Shown: piece after piece, positions 60,130 through 64,000 of the stretch
Position numbering within the stretch: the stretch's first letter is position 1
Layout: each line of letters opens with the position of its first letter
Assembly (NCBI RefSeq): GCF_002343915.1
Contig: NZ_NETK01000001.1
Location: 1,922,001-1,986,000 of the forward strand
DNA from: Nannocystis exedens
GTDB lineage: Bacteria; Myxococcota_A; Polyangia; Nannocystales; Nannocystaceae
Length of the DNA stretch: 64,000 nucleotides
Direction of reading: 5' to 3'
The notes under the pieces: model-generated
Seen by the model: the letters and a program-made list of their open reading frames with translations, nothing else
Told to the model about the DNA's origin: nothing
The model's database searches: none
Made by a program: the position numbers and the translations under genes

Positions 60130-62232
60130 ATGGACCTCGCGCACTACGTCCGTGATCTCAGCATCATCCTCGGCACGGCGGCGGCGACGGGGCTGATCTC
60201 GCAGTCGCTGCGCCAGCCGCCGGTGCTCGGCTACTTGATCGCCGGGATGCTCATCGGCCCGCACGTGCCGGGGATCGTGCTCGGCGGGCCCGACAGCCTC
60301 GACATGACCAGGAACCTGTCGGAGTTCGGGGTCATCCTGCTGATGTTCAGCGTCGGCCTCGAGTTCAGCCTGCGGAAGATCGCCCGGATCGGCCCCGGCG
60401 CCGGCCTCACCGCCGTGTTCGAGATCGGGCTGATGATGACGCTCGGCTTCCTCGTCAGCGCGCTGATGGGCCGGGGCGCGCTCGAGAGCCTGTTCCTCGC
60501 CGCGTGCGTCTGCAGCTCGTCGACCATGATCGCGGCCAAGGCCTTCGAGGAGCGGAAGCTGCGCGGCAGCTTCGTCGACCTGACCTTTGCGATCCTCGTG
60601 TTCGACGACATGACCACCATCATGGTGTTCGCGGTGCTGACCGCGATCGCCTCGGGCGCGGGCCTCGGGCCCGGCGAGTTCGCGCTGTCGGTCGGCCAGC
60701 TGTTCGGCTTCCTGCTCGCGCTGCTCGCCGGCGGCCTGTTCGTCGTCCCGCGCGCGCTGCGGGCGGTGGTCCGGCGCGAGCGCGACGAGCTGACGCTGCT
60801 CGCCGCGCTCGCGGCCTGCTTCGGCATGGCCGCGCTCGCGGCCCTGGCCGGCTATTCGGTCGCGCTGGGGGCCTTCATCGCCGGGATCCTCGTCTCCGAG
60901 TCGGGCGAGGGCAAGCGGATCGAGCCGCTGGTGCTGCCGGTGCGCAACATCTTCGCCGCGCTCTTCTTCGTCGCCATCGGCATGCAGATCGATCCGCTGC
61001 AGATCCTCGCCAACTGGCCGCTCGTGCTGATCTTCACCGCCGTCGTGCTGGTCGGCAAGGTCCTCGGCGTGTCGGTCGGCGCCTTCCTGACCGGCAACGG
61101 CTTCAAGGCCTCGGTGCGCGCCGGCATGAGCTGCGCGCACAACGGCGAGTTCTCGTTCATCATGGCCTCGTTCGCCATCTCCAGGGGGATCCTCGGCGAC
61201 TTCGTGTTCCCGGTGGCCGTCGGCGTGTCGGTGCTGACGCAGCTGACGGCGCCGATGATGATCGGCCGCTCGGAGTCGGTGGCGCTCGCGCTCGAGCAGC
61301 GGCTGCCGGCCAAGCTGCAGACGTTCATCACCTTCTATCAGTCGTGGATCGAGCAGCTCCGCTCCACGCCCCGCACGACCTCGGTGTGGTCGCAGGTCCG
61401 CGGCGACGTGGTGGTGCTGGCGATCGACGCCGCGCTGCTGTGGGCCGTGCTGGCCGGCTCCAACCTGGTCCACTGGTGGGTCGTCACCGAGCTCACCGAG
61501 CGCTTCACCCTGCCGCCGTGGCTGGTCGAGCTCTCGTGGCTCGGCGGCACGCTGCTGCTCGCGGCGATCTTCCTGCTCGGCGTGTTGCGGCGCGCGGCGG
61601 CGCTGGCTCACCGGCTGGCCGAGATGGTGATGCCGGTCCGCGGCGGCAAGCTCGACCTCGGCCTCGCGCCGCGCCGCCTGTTCGTGGTCGTGCTCGAGCT
61701 GGCGCTGTGCCTGGTCGTCGGTCTGCCGCTGGTCGGCATGGTCCAGCCGTTCTTGCCGCTGAGCTCGGCGCCGCTGGTGCTGCTGGTGGTGGTCGTCGCG
61801 CTGGTGATCGGCGTGTGGCGCAACATCAACCACCTGCACGGGCACGTCCGCGCCGGCACCGAGCTCATCGTCGAGGTGCTGGCCAAACAGAGCCGCGAAG
61901 ACGGCGGCGAGGCGACGGTCCAGGCCTCGCTCGCCGACGTCCAGGCGCTGCTGCCGGGCTTCCCCGACATGACGCCGGTGCGCCTGCACGACCGAAGCGC
62001 CGCCGTCGGCCTGACGCTGGCGCAGATCGATCTCCGCGTGCGCACCGGCGCGACCGTGCTCGCCCTCAGCCGCGCCGGCGCCGGCGCCGAGGCTCCGTCC
62101 CCGCACGAGCGCTTGCAGCCGGGCGACATCCTCACGCTGACCGGCTCGGAAGCGGCGATCACCGCCGCCAGGGCGCTGCTCCACGAGGGCCTCGCGGCCG
62201 ACCCGGCGCGGCTCGAATCGCAAAACGTCTGA
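60130..62232 (+). CDS. Kef-type CPA2 cation:proton antiporter with extra C-terminal domain
   Basis: The 700-residue protein has an N-terminal about 380-residue CPA2 antiporter domain with some 12 helices: QPPVLGYLIAGMLIGPHVPG, SEFGVILLMFSVGLEFSLRKI, LTFAILVFDDMTTIMVFAVL (Asp pair of the ion site), YSVALGAFIAGILVSES and CAHNGEFSFIMASF. Two to three further helices follow (about 430-590), unlike classic KefB/C. The C-terminal about 100 residues (PVRLHDRSAAVGLTLAQIDLRVRTGATVLALSR ... LQPGDILTLTGSEAAI) are a TrkA-C (RCK_C) ligand-binding domain. The RCK_N nucleotide domain appears absent. Likely a regulated K+/H+ or Na+/H+ antiporter. Confidence 0.92.
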   Translation: MDLAHYVRDLSIILGTAAATGLISQSLRQPPVLGYLIAGMLIGPHVPGIVLGGPDSLDMTRNLSEFGVILLMFSVGLEFSLRKIARIGPGAGLTAVFEIGLMMTLGFLVSALMGRGALESLFLAACVCSSSTMIAAKAFEERKLRGSFVDLTFAILVFDDMTTIMVFAVLTAIASGAGLGPGEFALSVGQLFGFLLALLAGGLFVVPRALRAVVRRERDELTLLAALAACFGMAALAALAGYSVALGAFIAGILVSESGEGKRIEPLVLPVRNIFAALFFVAIGMQIDPLQILANWPLVLIFTAVVLVGKVLGVSVGAFLTGNGFKASVRAGMSCAHNGEFSFIMASFAISRGILGDFVFPVAVGVSVLTQLTAPMMIGRSESVALALEQRLPAKLQTFITFYQSWIEQLRSTPRTTSVWSQVRGDVVVLAIDAALLWAVLAGSNLVHWWVVTELTERFTLPPWLVELSWLGGTLLLAAIFLLGVLRRAAALAHRLAEMVMPVRGGKLDLGLAPRRLFVVVLELALCLVVGLPLVGMVQPFLPLSSAPLVLLVVVVALVIGVWRNINHLHGHVRAGTELIVEVLAKQSREDGGEATVQASLADVQALLPGFPDMTPVRLHDRSAAVGLTLAQIDLRVRTGATVLALSRAGAGAEAPSPHERLQPGDILTLTGSEAAITAARALLHEGLAADPARLESQNV

Positions 62233-62341
62233 TTCGCCGACCCGGCGCCGCGTCCCGCGCAAATCCACCGGCATCACGCGTGATCGAACGCGGCATTCAC
62301 CCCCCTATCGACCGGCAGGTGGAATTACCCACGATCGGCCC

Positions 62342-63013
62342 ATGCGCAAGCATCGGAGGGCACGAGTTCAAGCCGGCATCTTCGCGGCGTGGCTCGCGGC
62401 GTGCGGCGACGCCGGCGGCGGGGAGACCGGCGCCGGCACCACGAGCGGCGACGCCTCGACGAGCGGCGGCACCACCAGCGCGACCACCAGCGCGACGACG
62501 GCCGACGACACCGACGGGACCACCTCGGCCGCCACGACCACCTCGACGCCGACGACCGGCGCCCCGCCCGACAACCCGTTCGACGATCCCCCGCAGTGCT
62601 CGAGCCGCCAATACTGGGAGGAGGAGGAGGACGAGGGCGATCCGCGGATGAACCCCGGCGAGGCCTGCATCACCTGCCACTTCAGCCAGAACGACGCCCC
62701 GGACTTCGCCATCGCCGGGACCGTGTACCCGACCGCGCACGAGCCCGACGACTGCTTCAGCGCCGCGCCGGCGACCGACGCCGAGGTCGTGATCACCGAC
62801 GCGATGAACCAGGTCTTCGTGCTGCCGGTCAACCCGGCCGGCAACTTCTTCCTCGAGGAGGAAGAGGCCACGCCGGTGTTTCCCTTCGCCGCCAAGGTCG
62901 TCCTCGGCGACGAGGAGCGCGCGATGGCCACGCCGCAGTCCGTGGGCGACTGCAACAGCTGCCACACGCAGGCCGGCGCGAACGGGGCGCCCGGGCGGAT
63001 CCTCGTGCCCTGA
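62342..63013 (+). CDS. Lipoprotein with two CxxCH haem motifs
   Basis: The 223-residue protein is a lipoprotein (lipobox WLAAC about residue 21) with a Thr/Ser/Gly linker of about 55 residues. The mature domain carries two haem-c binding motifs: CITCHF at about residue 108 and CNSCHT at about residue 207, close to the C-terminus. Between them is a beta-rich part (IAGTVYPTAHEPDDC, AEVVITDAMNQVFVLPVNPAGNFFLEEEE) resembling a carboxypeptidase-regulatory-like fold. This suggests a cell-surface dihaem cytochrome or electron carrier. No cytochrome oxidase or other redox gene is close. It converges on the small membrane protein gene. Confidence 0.88.
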   Translation: MRKHRRARVQAGIFAAWLAACGDAGGGETGAGTTSGDASTSGGTTSATTSATTADDTDGTTSAATTTSTPTTGAPPDNPFDDPPQCSSRQYWEEEEDEGDPRMNPGEACITCHFSQNDAPDFAIAGTVYPTAHEPDDCFSAAPATDAEVVITDAMNQVFVLPVNPAGNFFLEEEEATPVFPFAAKVVLGDEERAMATPQSVGDCNSCHTQAGANGAPGRILVP

Positions 63014-63026
63014 ACGCTCGCAGCTT

Positions 63027-63044
63027 CCTGCCCCTCGGGACAGG
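63027..63044. repeat. Degenerate CATG-14-like dyad between convergent genes
   Basis: CCTGCCC-CTCG-GGACAGG: the same 7-4-7 plan with CCTG/CAGG in place of CATG and one mismatch. It starts 14 bp past the haem lipoprotein stop and abuts the stop of the convergent gene. Confidence 0.5.
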
Positions 63045-63410
63045 TCAGCGCCTCGCCCGCGCGAACACCAGCGCGGCCATCGGCAGCGCCAGCCAGAAGC
63101 CGGACGCGGGGATCGCCAGGCCGCCGAGTAGCGCCAGCGCGAGCAGCCACCCGCCGAACTCGCGCGGCAGCGGCCGCTCGCGCTCGAGCCGGGCCAGCGC
63201 CCGCCCGCCGATCATCATCAAGACGCCGGCGACGAGGAACCAGAACACGACCTCGCGGTCGCGGCTGACCTCGACCGCGCCGACGTAGCCGTCGCGCACG
63301 ATCTCCAGCGCGATCCCGCCGCCGACCGTCAGCCCGAAGGCCTGGTGGACGACCCCGGTCCAGAACAGCAGCGTCCCCGCCCCGACTCCATACGCCCGCG
63401 TATGCTCCAT
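63045..63410 (-). CDS. Small multi-span membrane protein (DUF6463-like)
   Basis: The 121-residue protein has four hydrophobic segments: GVGAGTLLFWTGVVHQAFGLTVG (about 8-30), EVVFWFLVAGVLMMIGGRALARL (about 53-75), FGGWLLALALLGGLAIPASGF (about 86-106) and WLALPMAALVFA. The H in TGVVHQ and the overall plan resemble the small DUF6463/DUF4345-type membrane proteins often next to TetR genes. It is read from ATG 63410, which lies within the second operator palindrome; no other start keeps the first helix intact. Divergent from the TetR gene at 63451. Function unknown; probable target of that regulator. Confidence 0.75.
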   Translation of the reverse strand: MEHTRAYGVGAGTLLFWTGVVHQAFGLTVGGGIALEIVRDGYVGAVEVSRDREVVFWFLVAGVLMMIGGRALARLERERPLPREFGGWLLALALLGGLAIPASGFWLALPMAALVFARARR

Positions 63411-63442
63411 ACGCTTGCGTATGTTCCATACGCTGGCGTATT
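63389..63442. promoter_or_regulatory. Three tandem 16-bp operator palindromes, 19-bp period
   Basis: CATACGCCCGCGTATG (63389), CATACGCTTGCGTATG (63408) and CATACGCTGGCGTATT (63427): the motif CATACGC-NN-GCGTATG is repeated every 19 bp between the divergent membrane-protein and TetR genes. The first two are perfect palindromes. The minus-strand ATG (63410) is inside the middle site, and the TetR GTG starts 9 bp after the third. Cooperative binding by the TetR product is expected. Confidence 0.9.
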
Positions 63443-63450
63443 GTCAAGCC

Positions 63451-64000
63451 GTGCAGGAGGGCGCGACCCGGGGCCGTCGTCTCGTGACCCGCGAGGACTG
63501 GGCCGACGCCGCGCTCGCCGCGGTGGGCGAGCGCGGGCTCGCCGGGGTGGCCGTCGAGCCGCTCGCGCGCGCGCTCGGGGTCACCAAGGGCAGCTTCTAC
63601 TGGCACTTCAAGGACCGGCGCGAGCTGGTCGCGGCCGCGCTCGCCCGCTGGGAGGAGCTGGCGGTCGACGCCCCGATCGCCGCCCTCGCGGGCATCGCCG
63701 ATCCGGCCGAGCGGCTGCGCCGCCTCGTGGCGATCGCCTGGGAGCGGCCGGAGCACCTGCGCGCCGAACAGGCGCTCGCCGCCGCCAGCGAACCGGACGT
63801 CGCCCGCGCGGTGGCCCGCGTGACCGCCCGCCGGCTCGAGTTCCTCGTGCAGGCGTACCGCGAGCTCGGCGAGCCCCCGGCGCGCGCGCGCCAGTGGGCC
63901 GCCACCGCGATGGCGACCTACCTCGGCACCGGCCTCCTGCTGCGCGCCGCCCCCGAGGTCGCCCCGACCGACGCGGCCTTCCGCGCGCTGGTGCGGCACT
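63451..64000 (+). CDS. TetR-family regulator (cut by right edge)
   Basis: The 183 visible codons start at GTG 63451. The N-terminus has a TetR helix-turn-helix: RRLVTREDWADAALAAVGERGLAGVAVEPLARALGVTKGSFYWHFKDRRELVAAAL, with the KGSFYWHFKDR recognition-helix signature. The C-terminal ligand domain is partial (EERPEHLRAEQALAAASE-like, YRELGEPPARARQWAATAMATYLGTGLLLRAAP). It lies 9 bp from three tandem operator palindromes and is divergent from a small membrane protein gene, so it very likely represses both. The GTG start is chosen because no ATG lies between the operator and the DNA-binding domain. Confidence 0.9.
   Translation, partial: MQEGATRGRRLVTREDWADAALAAVGERGLAGVAVEPLARALGVTKGSFYWHFKDRRELVAAALARWEELAVDAPIAALAGIADPAERLRRLVAIAWERPEHLRAEQALAAASEPDVARAVARVTARRLEFLVQAYRELGEPPARARQWAATAMATYLGTGLLLRAAPEVAPTDAAFRALVRH

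Overview
The window is very GC-rich DNA from a myxobacterium, most like the Nannocystaceae (Nannocystis group). Four things point there: many lipoproteins whose lipobox is followed by a Thr/Ser/Gly-rich linker, Cys-rich lipoproteins with DNDGDG motifs, two C-terminal tails of the MYXO-CTERM kind (Cys-x-Cys, hydrophobic stretch, Arg cluster), and a density of Ser/Thr kinases and hybrid histidine kinases typical of large myxobacterial genomes. This is a reading from protein style, not a database match. No rRNA, tRNA, CRISPR, transposase or phage gene was seen.

Layout. 1-5.6 kb: start of a HAD hydrolase, a class II terpene-cyclase-like protein, a decayed RND adaptor, a DUF899 protein with a small membrane partner, and a TPR/winged-helix regulator followed by a beta-propeller gene. 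5.7-16.4 kb: an envelope block of one plus-strand Cys-rich lipoprotein and, on the minus strand, a VWA lipoprotein, a Cu-type P1B ATPase and five successive lipoproteins. Four of these five carry an identical ECF-like promoter placed so close to the ATG that the mRNAs should be leaderless. 16.4-22.4 kb: an M23 peptidase, a broken Ser/Thr kinase in a gene-poor stretch, and an RCC1-repeat lipoprotein. 22.4-28.2 kb: a lipoprotein/TonB-receptor pair and a TetR/FAD-monooxygenase pair around a perfect operator. 28.6-44 kb: signalling genes (two-core hybrid kinase, Rcp1-like regulator, REC-PAS kinase, lipoprotein, zinc-finger Ser/Thr kinase with sigma factor, hydrolase/TetR operon, NtrC-type two-component pair). 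44.5-50.4 kb: a complete RND tripartite efflux operon divergent from that pair. 50.7-64 kb: CAP-domain lipoprotein, metallophosphoesterase, MscS channel, second two-core hybrid kinase plus receiver protein, EamA transporter, ABM monooxygenase, broken MYXO-CTERM gene, Kef-type antiporter, two-haem-motif lipoprotein, and a small membrane protein divergent from a TetR gene.

The most unusual structure is a family of short intergenic dyads, CATG-YYC-N4-RRR-CATG, in which CATG recurs every 14 bp and up to four units chain together by sharing CATGs. They occur at about ten intergenic places, mainly between convergent genes or just after a stop. Three TetR genes each sit beside a different clear palindrome. 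Four genes contain an apparent single missing base and otherwise read well on both sides, so some may be assembly errors rather than dead genes.
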